From: Fictibacillus arsenicus
Lineage (GTDB): Bacteria; Bacillota; Bacilli; Bacillales; Fictibacillaceae
Assembly: GCF_001999465.1 (NCBI RefSeq)
Contig: NZ_MQMF01000002.1
Coordinates: forward strand, 806,001 to 870,000
Reading direction: 5' to 3'
Length of the DNA: 64,000 bases
Part shown: positions 49,190 through 59,300 of the stretch, piece by piece
Numbering within the stretch: position 1 is the first letter of the stretch
Layout of the letters: every line of letters starts with the position of its first letter
Notes under the pieces: generated by a model
What the model was told of the DNA's origin: nothing
The model's database searches: none
The model's input: only the letters and a program-made list of their open reading frames with translations
Made by a program: the position numbers and the translations under genes

Positions 49190-49290
49190 AGAAGCAAGAA
49201 GGTCGAGGAAGTGAAGTTCAGAGGAACGGAGCGTATCTTAATACGTGAGTACCGGATGGACAAAACTGACGAAGAGATTCGCTGCTTATG
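49190..49290 (+). other. Unassigned conserved-looking sequence upstream of fdhF
   Basis: The spacer 49002-49432 has no convincing gene. Within it, AGGAACGGAGCGTATCTTAA followed by TACGTGAGTACCGGATGG contains a small palindrome (CGTAT-CTTA-ATACG) and is GC-richer than its surroundings. It could be a dispersed repeat end or a short RNA; I cannot tell. A possible ATG frame (49082-49300) lacks coding character. Confidence 0.25.
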
Positions 49291-49432
49291 GGAAATATAA
49301 ATGTTGGATTGGCTCAATAGTAAGTTCTGCTATTAAACTATTCCACCATGATACACATTTTCTGCGCTTCATAGAATTTGTGCTTTCGTGGTGGATTTTT
49401 TTGTACTTTCATATTTGAAAGGAAGGTCTGAA

Positions 49433-52369
49433 ATGGATAAAATGATTCAAATCAAGATCGACGGGAAGGCGTACGAAGCACCAACTGGAACGTCCATCCT
49501 GGATATCATCAACAAAAATGAACTGCCTCATCCTCAAATTTGCTACACGCCGCAAGTGGATCCGATCGAGACGTGTGACACATGTATCGTTGAGGTAGAT
49601 GGCAAACTGATGCGTTCGTGCTCGACGATGGCACTAGACGGCATGAGCATCCTTCGCTCCTCCTCTCGAGCGAAGGATGCACAAAATCAGGCGATGGACC
49701 GCCTTCTGGAAAATCACCTTCTCTATTGCACAGTCTGTGATAACAACAACGGAAACTGCAAACTGCATAACACGGCTGAACTGATGGAAATCGAACATCA
49801 GTCTATTCCCTACTCGCCAAAAGAAGAAACGGTGGATATCGATATGTCTCACCCGTTCTACCGTTATGATGCAAACCAGTGCATCACGTGCGGCCAGTGC
49901 GTGGAAGTATGTCAGAACCTCCAGGTGAACGAGACACTTTCGATCGATTGGGAACGTGAACGCCCGCGTGTTATTTGGGATGCTGGTTCCAGTATCGACG
50001 AGTCCTCTTGTGTCAGCTGCGGACAGTGTGTAACGGTTTGTCCGTGCAACGCCTTAATGGAAAAATCAATGCTCGGTGAAGCTGGTTTCATGACTGGATT
50101 GAAGGAAGATCTACTTGAGCCGATGGTCGAACTTGTAAAAGAAGTTGAGCCTGGCTACAGCGGTATTTTCGCCGTATCTGAAGTGGAAGCAGCTATGCGT
50201 GAGACTCGTACGAAAAAGACGAAAACGGTTTGTACGTTCTGCGGTGTCGGCTGTTCGTTCGAAGTATGGACAAAAGGCAGAAAAATTTTAAAAGTAGAGC
50301 CGAGTGAAGGCCCTGTTAACGCAATCTCCACATGTGTAAAAGGAAAATTCGGTTGGGATTTCGTGAATTCTGAGGAACGCCTGACTACTCCTCTTATCCG
50401 TAAAGACGGAGTGTTTGTAGAATCAACTTGGGATGAAGCGCTATCTTTGATTGCGAGTAAGATGAGCCAGATCAAACAAGATTACGGAAGCAATGCTCTT
50501 GGGTTCGTATCTTCATCTAAAATTACGAATGAAGAAAACTATTTGATGCAGAAGCTGGCACGCCAAGTTTTCGGAACGAACAACGTAGATAACTGCTCCC
50601 GTTATTGTCAGTCACCTGCAACAGACGGTCTGTTCCGAACAGTCGGTATGGGTGGTGACGCCGGTACGATTCAAGATATCGCTGAAGCCGGACTTGTTAT
50701 TGTTGTTGGTGCGAACCCGACAGAAGGTCATCCTGTACTTGCGACTCGTGTAAAACGTGCACACAAGCTTCACGGTCAAAAACTGATCGTCGCTGATCTT
50801 CGCAAACATGAACTTGCTGAGCGTTCGGACATTTTTATAAGTCCAAAACAAGGAACCGATCAGGTGTGGCTGATGGCCGTTACAAAGTACATCATCGATC
50901 AAGGCTGGCACGATCAGAAGTTTATTGATGATAACGTTCATTTTCTTGATGAATTTAAGGAAGTTTTAGAGAAGTACACTCTTGAATATGCAGAAGAGAT
51001 CACAGGTTTGAAGCAAGAGACATTGATCGATGTGGCGAAAATGATCCACGACGCTGATGGCACATGTGTCCTATGGGGCATGGGTGTTACGCAGAACACG
51101 GGCGGAAGTGATACGTCAGCTGCCATTTCGAACCTCCTTTTAGCAACTGGAAACTATCGCCGGCCTGGTGCTGGAGCTTATCCGCTTCGTGGACATAACA
51201 ACGTTCAAGGCGCTTGTGACATGGGTAGCCTTCCAGCATGGCTGCCTGGCTATCAGCACATTACCGATGATGTCGCCCGTGCAAAATTTGAAAAAGCGTA
51301 TGGCGTATCGATCGACGGCAAACCAGGAAAAGACAACATCCAAATGGTTGAAGGAATCGGGAAAGGCGAGATCAAGGCGATGTACTTGATCGGTGAAGAC
51401 ATGGCTCTAGTGGATTCTAACTCGAACCACGTCCATGACATGCTGTCTCAGCTTGATTTCTTTGTTGTTCAAGATATTTTCTTATCGAAGACCGCTCAAT
51501 ATGCAGATGTGATTTTACCAGCGGCGCCTTCCTTAGAAAAAGAGGGAACGTTCACGAATACGGAACGCCGTGTTCAGCGATTATACCAAGCGCTTCCGAC
51601 AACTGGCGGTTCACGGCCGGACTGGGAAATCATCCAGGCGATTGCCATCCGTATGGGAGCTGACTGGAACTACTCGCACCCAAGCGAGATTTTTGCAGAG
51701 ATGGCGTCATTAGCACCGTTGTTTGGAGAAGCTAACTATGACATTCTTGAGGGCTGGGGCAGCTTTCTTTGGGGAGATTTCAGCGGCAAGAGCACACCGC
51801 TTCTTTATACAGATGGCTTTAACTTCCCTGATAAAAAAGCGCGCTTTGCACTTTCTGACTGGATGCTGCCAGCTGAGTTCCCTGAAGAATTTGACCTGCA
51901 CATCAACAACGGGCGTATGCTGGAGCACTTCCATGAAGGTAACCTGACGAACAAATCGAGAGGAATTCAGCATAAAGTGCCTGATGTGTTTGTTGAAGTG
52001 TCGCCAAGTCTTGCCGAGGAACGCGGTTTAATTGATGGTTCGGTCGTCCGGCTTATCTCTCCTTTTGGAGCCGTAAAGCTGAACGCACTTGTTACCGATC
52101 GCGTTAAAAACAACGAGCTTTACCTGCCGATGAACTCGGTGGATAAAGAGTCCGCCATCAACTTCCTGACCGGACCGGCCGTTGACCACCGAACACGTAC
52201 ACCTGCTTATAAGCAGACAAAAGTACGAATGGAGATCATCAGTCGTGAAGGCGAAGTGAAGCTGCCTGGCAACAACCCGAGAAACAAGAAACGTTATCCG
52301 CAAAATGGCGTGGAAGTAGATAGAAAATGGAACCGTCCTGGCTATGTCCACCTGACGGATGAAGTGTAG
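49433..52369 (+). CDS. fdhF: Formate dehydrogenase alpha subunit, FdhF (YjgC-like)
   Basis: 978 residues from the ATG at 49433 behind AAAGGAAGG. Domains in order: a 2Fe-2S ferredoxin-like region (DPIETCDTCIVEVDG), a His/Cys cluster segment (LLYCTVCDNNNGNCKLH), two 4Fe-4S ferredoxin clusters (CITCGQCVEVCQ and CVSCGQCVTVCPC), then a molybdopterin oxidoreductase with its own 4Fe-4S (CTFCGVGCSFEVW). The Mo ligand is a cysteine in DNCSRYCQSPATDG, with Gln in place of the His usual after it. A dinucleotide-binding domain closes the protein. It oxidises formate to CO2. Followed by yjgD 15 bases downstream. Confidence 0.93.
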   Translation: MDKMIQIKIDGKAYEAPTGTSILDIINKNELPHPQICYTPQVDPIETCDTCIVEVDGKLMRSCSTMALDGMSILRSSSRAKDAQNQAMDRLLENHLLYCTVCDNNNGNCKLHNTAELMEIEHQSIPYSPKEETVDIDMSHPFYRYDANQCITCGQCVEVCQNLQVNETLSIDWERERPRVIWDAGSSIDESSCVSCGQCVTVCPCNALMEKSMLGEAGFMTGLKEDLLEPMVELVKEVEPGYSGIFAVSEVEAAMRETRTKKTKTVCTFCGVGCSFEVWTKGRKILKVEPSEGPVNAISTCVKGKFGWDFVNSEERLTTPLIRKDGVFVESTWDEALSLIASKMSQIKQDYGSNALGFVSSSKITNEENYLMQKLARQVFGTNNVDNCSRYCQSPATDGLFRTVGMGGDAGTIQDIAEAGLVIVVGANPTEGHPVLATRVKRAHKLHGQKLIVADLRKHELAERSDIFISPKQGTDQVWLMAVTKYIIDQGWHDQKFIDDNVHFLDEFKEVLEKYTLEYAEEITGLKQETLIDVAKMIHDADGTCVLWGMGVTQNTGGSDTSAAISNLLLATGNYRRPGAGAYPLRGHNNVQGACDMGSLPAWLPGYQHITDDVARAKFEKAYGVSIDGKPGKDNIQMVEGIGKGEIKAMYLIGEDMALVDSNSNHVHDMLSQLDFFVVQDIFLSKTAQYADVILPAAPSLEKEGTFTNTERRVQRLYQALPTTGGSRPDWEIIQAIAIRMGADWNYSHPSEIFAEMASLAPLFGEANYDILEGWGSFLWGDFSGKSTPLLYTDGFNFPDKKARFALSDWMLPAEFPEEFDLHINNGRMLEHFHEGNLTNKSRGIQHKVPDVFVEVSPSLAEERGLIDGSVVRLISPFGAVKLNALVTDRVKNNELYLPMNSVDKESAINFLTGPAVDHRTRTPAYKQTKVRMEIISREGEVKLPGNNPRNKKRYPQNGVEVDRKWNRPGYVHLTDEV

Positions 52370-52384
52370 GAGGGCTGATTTGAT

Positions 52385-52864
52385 ATGGCAGAACCGATTA
52401 CAGTTGTTAAGAAGAATGTAAAAACAGAAGAACAGATCCAGCAGGAAAAACTCGCCGAACTTCAAAAAGCATTATCGGAAAAAGACGCAGCCTTAACAAA
52501 GGCGCTCGATTTTATTGGAGAGCTCGATAAGATAGGCGCGTTGGAAGCAGCCAATGCCATGCTTGAAGCAAAAGACAAGATTGCAAGTATCGCACTAGGT
52601 CAAGCCTCACGCGAACCGGTCACGAACATGATAAACAATCTGATGGGTGCAGCTGGCGTCCTGACGAAGATGGATCCAGAAGTGACCGCGAAACTTCTCG
52701 ATAGCGTCGTTTCTGGTTTGAAGCAAGGTGAAACATTTGTGGAGAGTGAACAAAAGATTGGAGCATTCGATCTTGTTAAGTCTCTGAAAGACCCTGACAT
52801 TAACCGAGCAATCGGCTTTGGCCTTCATTTCTTAAAAGGCATGGGGCAGGAATTGAAGAAATAA
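52385..52864 (+). CDS. yjgD: DUF1641 protein, YjgD-like
   Basis: 159 residues, helical, with the DUF1641 region from KALDFIGELDKIGALEAANA to DINRAIGFGLHFLKGMGQE. In Bacillus it is encoded immediately after the FdhF-type formate dehydrogenase, as here (15-base gap, ribosome site TAGGAGGG overlapping the fdhF stop). It is likely a subunit or assembly partner. No biochemical role is known to me. A terminator follows at 52965. Confidence 0.85.
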   Translation: MAEPITVVKKNVKTEEQIQQEKLAELQKALSEKDAALTKALDFIGELDKIGALEAANAMLEAKDKIASIALGQASREPVTNMINNLMGAAGVLTKMDPEVTAKLLDSVVSGLKQGETFVESEQKIGAFDLVKSLKDPDINRAIGFGLHFLKGMGQELKK

Positions 52865-52964
52865 AGAAAAGATGACCTTTTGGTAACGGGTTCTCTTTTG
52901 GAGGAGAAAATTGTAATTCACAATCCTTTTAGCAGGTGAAATAGCACTATAATTGGATATGACA

Positions 52965-52999
52965 TAAAAAAACGACCAGATTTTTTTGTCTGGTCGTTT
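52965..52999 (+). terminator. Terminator of the fdhF-yjgD operon
   Basis: Stem AAACGACCAGA / TCTGGTCGTTT with TTTTTTT loop and T-rich ends. The spacer to 53222 otherwise holds no gene. Confidence 0.78.
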
Positions 53000-53164
53000 A
53001 CTTATAACCATCTTCAACAATCGCACCCGATTGTAGAATAAGACAAGTTCTGATTTTTCCTTTTTAAAGCTTTATAATTTTAAATTAATTGCCCTAAGTG
53101 CCCATACCTGAACGACCTCCCCAAGGTGAGTGAATTGCGTGACCCTGCCCCCCATACTTGAAAT

Positions 53165-53195
53165 AAAAAAAGGTACCCAATCAGGTACCTTTTTT
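53165..53195. terminator. Bidirectional terminator before the His/Cys-rich gene
   Basis: AAAAAAGGTACC / GGTACCTTTTTT, perfect 12-bp stem with a 6-base loop, 28 bases past the minus-strand stop. Confidence 0.88.
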
Positions 53196-53222
53196 AGGTG
53201 TTTGTTCGTTTATACGACCAAA

Positions 53223-53546
53223 TCATCTTTTCTTTCTCTTTTTATGACTGCACTCTCCAAGTCCATGTCCAGACCCATTGTCTAAACTATTGCCTGAACC
53301 ACTGTTTCTAGCTTCTGAAACCACTTGAACTCTTTCTAACCTGTTTCTACAACGTCTTCGCCATTCGTTATCATTTCGATGTTTATTCCAACTACTTTTG
53401 TCACACTTATTTCTTTTTTCGTGGCAGTCACACTTGTGATGTTTATGATCGTCTTTTTTGTGACAGCCACAATCATGATGTTTATGATTATCTTTCTTAT
53501 GGCAATCACAAGAATGGTTACTCGAAGAACTTTCCTTCCAACTCAT
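53223..53546 (-). CDS. His/Cys-rich repeat protein, possible metal-binding or spore coat protein
   Basis: 107 residues. Residues about 10-50 contain imperfect 14-residue repeats (CDCHKKDNHKHHDC, CGCHKKDDHKHHKC, CDCHEKRNKCDK) alternating Cys-x-Cys-His with Lys-His-His, a strong soft-metal-binding pattern. The second half is Arg/Asn/Gly-rich (RRRCRNRLERVQVV, SGSGNSLDNGSGHG). I recognise no named family; repeats like this occur in some spore coat proteins. A CATAAAATA sequence upstream (about 53592-53600) resembles a sigma K -10 box, but the -35 fit is poor. Ribosome site AAAAGGGGG. It ends in a strong terminator. Confidence 0.68.
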   Translation of the reverse strand: MSWKESSSSNHSCDCHKKDNHKHHDCGCHKKDDHKHHKCDCHEKRNKCDKSSWNKHRNDNEWRRRCRNRLERVQVVSEARNSGSGNSLDNGSGHGLGECSHKKRKKR

Positions 53547-53567
53547 AACTAAAACCCCCTTTTGTTC

Positions 53568-53585
53568 TCGAAGGTAAACCTTCGA
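53568..53585. repeat. Inverted repeat in the 5' region of the His/Cys-rich gene
   Basis: TCGAAGGT-AA-ACCTTCGA is a perfect hairpin about 22 bases before the start codon. The remaining spacer to 53884 holds two weaker hairpins (53635-53664, ACAGCAC / GTGCTGT; and about 53723-53750) and no gene. Confidence 0.5.
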
Positions 53586-53884
53586 TTATAATATTTTATG
53601 AAATAATTTAGAAAGTGCTTGTACATATCGAATAACAGCACCCAAATAATGCTGAGTGCTGTCGTAATTCTGAATATAATTTTTGAAATCATTCGTTTCC
53701 TCTGTGCTTTAGTAATTCAAAAATGTATTTCTCCTTCTTGAAGAAATGCACCTGATTTTATATTGATTTATAAAAATCTACCCCAGTGTCATCAAAACCT
53801 CTTCCTCATAAAAATGGTGAGAATCAACTAATCACATAAATAACCTATTATAGAATTCAAAACAGCCCGATTTATTTTGTTTGT

Positions 53885-54112
53885 TTATAAGGATAGGTGC
53901 GGGAAACGATCAAAGTCATCCCACGAAAATATGAAGCGTGTTTCCTTACCTAACTGCTGCAGAGCCCTCACTACAAAATAAGTTGTAACAACTTCACGGA
54001 AGTTTCCCATATGAACGGAACCTGACGGACTGATTCCGGAAGCGCAAACAAAAGTTTCTCGCCCAGGATGTTTTCTGATTAATTCTTCTGCTATTCGATA
54101 TGCCCAATGCAT
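53885..54112 (-). pseudogene. lysK: N-terminal fragment of class I lysyl-tRNA synthetase
   Basis: 75 codons from an ATG behind GAGGTGA. The protein has ETFVCASGISPSGSVHMGNF (class I synthetase HIGH-like motif HMGN) and FIFSWDDFDRF, both diagnostic of class I LysRS. After DDFDRF it reads PHLSL and stops, so about 85 percent of the enzyme is missing. No continuation is found in any frame downstream, so a deletion or rearrangement removed the rest. The intact T-box leader lies upstream. The fragment cannot aminoacylate tRNA; it may be non-functional or a leftover small protein. Confidence 0.85.
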
Positions 54113-54190
54113 CTTTCATCACCTCAAATTTTTTATAGTTGGATTATATATTGAACGTTTATCATTACCCCTCTGGGTAATTGAGAGCAC

Positions 54191-54285
54191 AATCCAACGA
54201 AATACAGTATTAATCCCACGGAAATCAATTTTTTTCTTACGTTAATTGAATTAATCCCACGGTAATCGAAAAATAACCACGGGAC
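54191..54285 (-). repeat. 20-21-bp-period array, CGTGGGATT core, copy B2
   Basis: Read on the plus strand AATCCAACG, AATCCCACG, a weak TTTCTTACG, AATCCCACG and ATAACCACG begin at 54191, 54212, 54233, 54253 and 54273, spaced 21, 21, 20 and 20. The core is the reverse complement of that in B1. It lies in the transcript between the T-box terminator and the LysRS fragment. Confidence 0.75.
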
Positions 54286-54329
54286 GACAAGTTACGACAA
54301 AAACCTAGACTCGAATACCCTTCAATAAC

Positions 54330-54646
54330 AAAAAAGCCCTCACCCCCAAGATTGTTCATCTTGAGGACGAGAGCTTATGAGCATTCGCGGTACCACCTCA
54401 GTTTGTTAACATGTTGCCATATCAACCTCTTCAGGTACGGCAATGAAAAACAATCACTTGCGCATACCCTATCTCTATAACGGGAGAACCCGTTGTAGTA
54501 TCAGCGAGGATTCCCTCGCATCCGTACAAGGCTCAGAGGTTTTTTTCATTAAGACGATTATTGCTCTTTCTCACCAACCAAGAGCTCTCTGGGAATAACA
54601 CAGCTTAATTACTCGTTCTCTTCATAGCCAATTTTTGTTAAATTTT
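54330..54646 (-). promoter_or_regulatory. T-box riboswitch leader, lysine type
   Basis: On the minus strand the T-box core AACTGAGGTGGTACCGCG (54386-54403) is followed by a terminator (AGCTCTCGTCCTCAAGAT paired with ATCTTGGGGGTGAGGGCT, then TTTTTT) at 54330-54375. Stem I with GAAAAAAACC near 54536-54547 could supply an AAA lysine specifier. Uncharged tRNA binding would disrupt the terminator. The leader controls the class I LysRS fragment at 53885-54112. Confidence 0.9.
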
Positions 54647-54650
54647 TATT

Positions 54651-54679
54651 AGTATACGAAGTTTTTTAAAAGATGTCAA
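54651..54679 (-). promoter_or_regulatory. Sigma A promoter of the T-box leader
   Basis: TTGACA (54674-54679) and TATACT (54651-54656) with a 17-base spacer, immediately before the T-box leader. Confidence 0.82.
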
Positions 54680-54766
54680 AAATTTTTTTGCGAATATTTT
54701 TCAAGTGTCGTTTCCCATCCTTTATGCCGCCAAAATTATGTGATCCCCCGAAAAAATGATGTGATA

Positions 54767-55327
54767 CTAAGATTCATAGTGAAACTCTTCCCTCAACAGT
54801 CCCATCACGATGGTGTCATAGTACTTTCCATCGATAAAAGTATCTTCTCTCAGACGTCCTTCAATCACAAAACCGCATTTTTCATAGGAACGGACCGCAC
54901 GAGTGTTGCCGCTCCATGTTGTATCCAATTGAATCCTTCTTAAGTTCATCGTCTTAAACAGGTAGTTGATTAAAGCTTTTAGTGCATCTGTTCCATAGCC
55001 CTTGCCCCACAGCTCTTTTTCTCCAATTCCAAGACCGACCACGCACCGTCGTGAAACAATATCAAGATTCCGATACCCGATTGAACCAATATGCCGCGAT
55101 TCTTCTCCGAGGGTATAAATCGAGAATTCTCCTACCTCTCGCTTATCAATGGTACGAATATCTTTTTCATAGCTGGCTTCAATTTGTTCGAGCGGTACAT
55201 GGCTATAGCGATATAGACCCGAACCCGCATCAAATCGTGCTGTTTCTTCATCGTTTCGCCAATGGTACGATCGCTTATGGTCTTCCAATGATACCGGCCG
55301 CAACTCTACTTTTTTTCCTGTAATCAT
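54767..55327 (-). CDS. GNAT family N-acetyltransferase (RimJ/RimL-like)
   Basis: 186 residues. VELRPVSLEDHKRSYHWRND at the N terminus, EKELWGKGYGTDALKALINY for the acetyl-CoA loop, and SGNTRAVRSYEKCGFVIEGR for the C-terminal half; the end (GKYYDTIVMGLLREEF) is complete. It starts with ATG at 55327 behind GGGGTG. It is monocistronic; acceptor unknown. Unlike the two broken paralogues in this window its reading frame is intact. Confidence 0.86.
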   Translation of the reverse strand: MITGKKVELRPVSLEDHKRSYHWRNDEETARFDAGSGLYRYSHVPLEQIEASYEKDIRTIDKREVGEFSIYTLGEESRHIGSIGYRNLDIVSRRCVVGLGIGEKELWGKGYGTDALKALINYLFKTMNLRRIQLDTTWSGNTRAVRSYEKCGFVIEGRLREDTFIDGKYYDTIVMGLLREEFHYES

Positions 55328-55425
55328 AGGGGTGATCCCTTCTTTCCGTTTGGTTTCTATTAAACTTCTTTAGATAAATTCCAGTAACATGTACCAAAGG
55401 CATCACCCCTCTCACTCTTTATCAA

Positions 55426-56283
55426 TTATTTTAAAAATGGTCTGATCTTCGGAAAAATCTTTACCGCCGTATTGTAAAAAACATCCTCATGATGCTCTTC
55501 CGGTATGATCTCTTTCACAAAATCAATGTATGGCTGGATTGGCACGAGCGGCCAGTCTGTTCCGAACAAAAACTTCTCATAGTTATCCGTAAAAGTCAGT
55601 GCATGCTTCAGGTGGTTAAAGAACCGCGGTGAATCTTTGTATCTATTAATATCTTCTCTCGTCCCAACGACTAGCCCGGAGAGATCCGCATACATGTTGC
55701 GATTCTTGTAAACTACCTCTGCTCCGTCCAGTGTCCACGGGTCACCAAAATGAGCCATCATAAAATTCACATCGCGGTGCATGACAGCTACTTCATCCAG
55801 CGTCAACGGATGAGAATACTTCAGCAATCCCCGCTCTGAATACGTATCCCCCGTGTGAAAAACAACCGGCAGCCCATATTTTGCAGCAAGCTTATAGACC
55901 GGCTGGTATACTTCGTCATACGCATAAAATGGATAATAGCCTAAGTAGATTTTCAATCCTACCACTTCCGGCTTTTGCACCGTTTCTTCAAGTTCTGCTA
56001 GTTCCTTCTCACTTAAATGATGCGGATTGATGCCTGCACAATACACGACGTTTTCAGGAATGCTCTCTTCTAAATCGATTCCCATCGGTGTAGCAGTCAA
56101 GGGATCCGGAAACCCCTCAACCTCTTTCTCAGTCAACCCCATCGCAATCCCGAGAACAACACCAGCATCATCGTACTCCTTTATAATTCCGTCATAGGAA
56201 TAGTCCAGTTTGGACAGGTTGATTGCCGTGTGCTTGAAGCTTTCAATGTTCGAATAATGCATATGTGCGTCGATGATTTTCAT
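55426..56283 (-). CDS. Amidohydrolase-family (TIM-barrel) metal-dependent hydrolase
   Basis: 285 residues of the amidohydrolase-related group. Metal ligands: HMH in MKIIDAHMHYSNIES at the N terminus, His in VVFHTGDTYSE, His in FMMAHFGDPWTLD, and Asp in FLFGTDWPLVPIQP. These match the decarboxylase/hydrolase type (ACMSD-like). It begins 21 bases after the stop of the giant GNAT-fusion gene, so the pair is a probable operon. The substrate may relate to whatever that fusion acts on. Unknown otherwise. Confidence 0.85.
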   Translation of the reverse strand: MKIIDAHMHYSNIESFKHTAINLSKLDYSYDGIIKEYDDAGVVLGIAMGLTEKEVEGFPDPLTATPMGIDLEESIPENVVYCAGINPHHLSEKELAELEETVQKPEVVGLKIYLGYYPFYAYDEVYQPVYKLAAKYGLPVVFHTGDTYSERGLLKYSHPLTLDEVAVMHRDVNFMMAHFGDPWTLDGAEVVYKNRNMYADLSGLVVGTREDINRYKDSPRFFNHLKHALTFTDNYEKFLFGTDWPLVPIQPYIDFVKEIIPEEHHEDVFYNTAVKIFPKIRPFLK

Positions 56284-56304
56284 GGACTCTCTCCCTTGTA
56301 GAAG

Positions 56305-59300
56305 TTAACAAAAACGAATCTTCTTTAAATCTACTAAAGCGGTATCTGGAACTACCTTGTTATTGAAAAGATAGAATACTGGCGCGGTAAAATGCTTAGA
56401 ACCATGAGCTAAGTGAAGTTTCTCAGCATATCCGAGCTCTATCACTTCTTTGTTGATATAAGAATCCACAAATGTAGCGTTCTTATTAGCAACAATCTGC
56501 AGCAGATTCTCGTGATCATCGCTGCCGAACACAACGCTACGGTCAACGGTCATCTCCTGTTCGCCTTTTCCGCCATAAACCATCGCCCATTCACCTTTTT
56601 CACTCTGGAAACTCGCCCAGTTCTTTGTAAGTTCTGGTCCTGGATTTAAGAAGCATCCGGTATAGAAATTCTTACCCTCCAGATAACTTCCCATCGTTTG
56701 AACAATTTCTGTAGTGTGGCAAAGAACGGGAACTCCCGGCAGCATTAAGAAATACTTATGGATCTCAAGCCCCTTAAAAGTTTCATGCTTTTCGTAATTT
56801 GTGGATATCTTCAAGCCCTTCCACACGTTTCCTTTGCTGTCCTCTTTCTCAGCAAATTCCACGATACTTTCCTCTTTTAAAAGAGAGTTCAAACTCGTTC
56901 CTTCAACAAGCCCTGAAATCCCTCCAAACCATGGATTCCACCACGATTTCGGAGCCGGTTTCGGGAATGCTGAATCCATCCACTCCTGACCTTTATAAGT
57001 AAGAGAAAACAAACTCGGTGCAAATTTGCCAGAAGCCGAAATCTTCATCTCACCATTTTCTACAGACAAAACTTCTAAATCACCCTTTATGCTTTTCTCG
57101 AAAAGAACCGGTGTTTCCTTCATGACAAAAGCCGCAGTTTGACGCGTAATATCGACTGAATCCAAACTCATTTTGGAGGTTAGAACGTGAACCGATTCCT
57201 CAGCAGCTAGTGGAACTTCAAACGATGCCCTTGTCATTTCCTCATCTGAAGCAAACAAGTGGCTTTGAAGAATTTCATCGTCCAGCTTAATTTCAATCAT
57301 TCCGTTAAAGAACGCTGATTTATAATCTTTAACAGATGCCTTTACTTCAGTTCCGCTCACAAATGGGTTCCCATCATTCACGGAAAAAGTTATATGGTTC
57401 GTAAGGCTCTCAGCAGGCATATCACTCTTTTGCACCGCATATTCGCGGAAAGACTGCCAGTCATGGAATGCACCGATTGAAAACACAACCGGTTTTGTCT
57501 GTACCGTTTGATGTGCAGTCAATTTCCCAAGGTTATGTTCAAAATACATAAACCATGATGCAAAATGAATGCTTTCATCTTTTGACCAGGAGATTCCTCG
57601 AGGATTGTTCTGTCCTCTTAAGAAAATCCAGTTTTCAGAAAGGTTCTGGCTTTTCCAATAGTCCAGAAAAGATCCCATCGAATCGTTAAGTTCCAAAATT
57701 TCTCCCTTATAGGGCATTACCGCTCGCTCTAATAGACGGCTAAAAATTGGATTGTTCAGCCAAACTTCTTCTGCTGTTCCTGTGTCTTCTGTATTCGTGA
57801 TTTCATAATGCTGCTCAACCAAACCTTCACTGAATAATTTCACAATGGAAGCAAGCTCAAGACCAGGGAATGCATTTGAACGATAGACAGCCTTCATACC
57901 AGCGTATCCCTCTTTAAAGATCGGCTCTACACGCAGAGGACGAATGCGTGACAGTTCTTCTGAAAATGGTTTGCCGAGCTTCGGACACATCAACGCCAGT
58001 TTGTAGTCTTTACTTCCTTTCCCAGGCTTGAGCCAGTTGTTGAACTTCTCATGGATTAAATGATATTGACTGTTGTACACGTGATAATAATCATCACATT
58101 CACCTGCAAATTTTGTTCCGATCCCTTTAAAGGCAGTTCCTATCTTTTTGGAGAAAACAACAGAGTTGCCATCCTTTTTCGTAGCTGTAATCTCAAGGTC
58201 AGCAGAATAGAATCCATGCTTCGTCAATGAGAATTTCACAGGTACGGATTGTTTTGCGTTCGGTGCTAACGTAATACAGAATTTGCGGTTTTCCATATTG
58301 ATTAATTCTGACTCAGGCAGTTCAAAAGAAAACGCAGCCTCTTCATTAAAATTATTTTCTAAATCTATATAGAACGTCGATGAATTCCCTGCAAACGTCA
58401 ATGCATCTGAAAGTTTGCAGCTCAAATTCAATGGGAACTTAGGTCTGATTCCGACTTTAAATAATGCTTTTTCTCCGTTGATTGTCAGCATTGCAGATAC
58501 AGTTGGATGTGTCCGCCAAACGCTCTGTTCTTCATCGATCGGATTTACTGTAAAAGGTATTTCAATAGTCTCTTCACTTTTTACCGTTGTTTCCCTAGAG
58601 ACCTGAAACTCGATATTTTTGTCGTTCATCCCTTCAATCGCTACCGTTAATGGTTTGCCCGACTTATTGATAACACGATATTGAATCTTATATTCAGAAC
58701 CAAATACAAGATTGAAGTCCTCTACTGTAGCAGAGATCAGATAGTCATCCGTTTCGATTAAACGAAGTCCCCTGCCAAAACGTTCAAACTCCATTCTTAA
58801 TTTCTCTTGGTTCTTCGTTTCCCAAGAGTACTCATAATAATGGAAGTCATTGTCCTTATTTCCATCAGGTACTACTTCAATTGTTCGGGTGCTGCTTTCA
58901 TACCAGTTCACTTTATTGAAAAAATCTGCGATTGCCTCGGTTTGCATAACGGAAGGCATGAAGTTCATGAGGTGTGTTGTGTCATCACGATCTTCCCAAA
59001 AGAATCCGCACTTTTTATAAAGAGGCACCGCTTTTGTATTTCCTGGCCACGTATAAAGATCGAGACGCGGCCACTTCATTTCAATCGCTCTCTCGAGTGC
59101 TTTCAAGACCAGCTTCTTCCCGATCTTTTTTCCATGGTAATCTCCTCTTACATTTAAAAGAGGGATATAAAGCGCTCCTTCATCTTCTCGGTATTCGCCA
59201 AGACTGCAATAACCGACGACCTTATCGCCATCAAGAGCCAAATATAAATGGAGGTTTGTTGAGTTCGCTTCTTGTTTTAGGATTTGTTCTTCTGTTCTGA

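Noticed and set aside
49082-49300. 72-codon open frame upstream of fdhF
   Set aside because: No ribosome site before the ATG and no recognisable domain; it runs through the palindromic segment.
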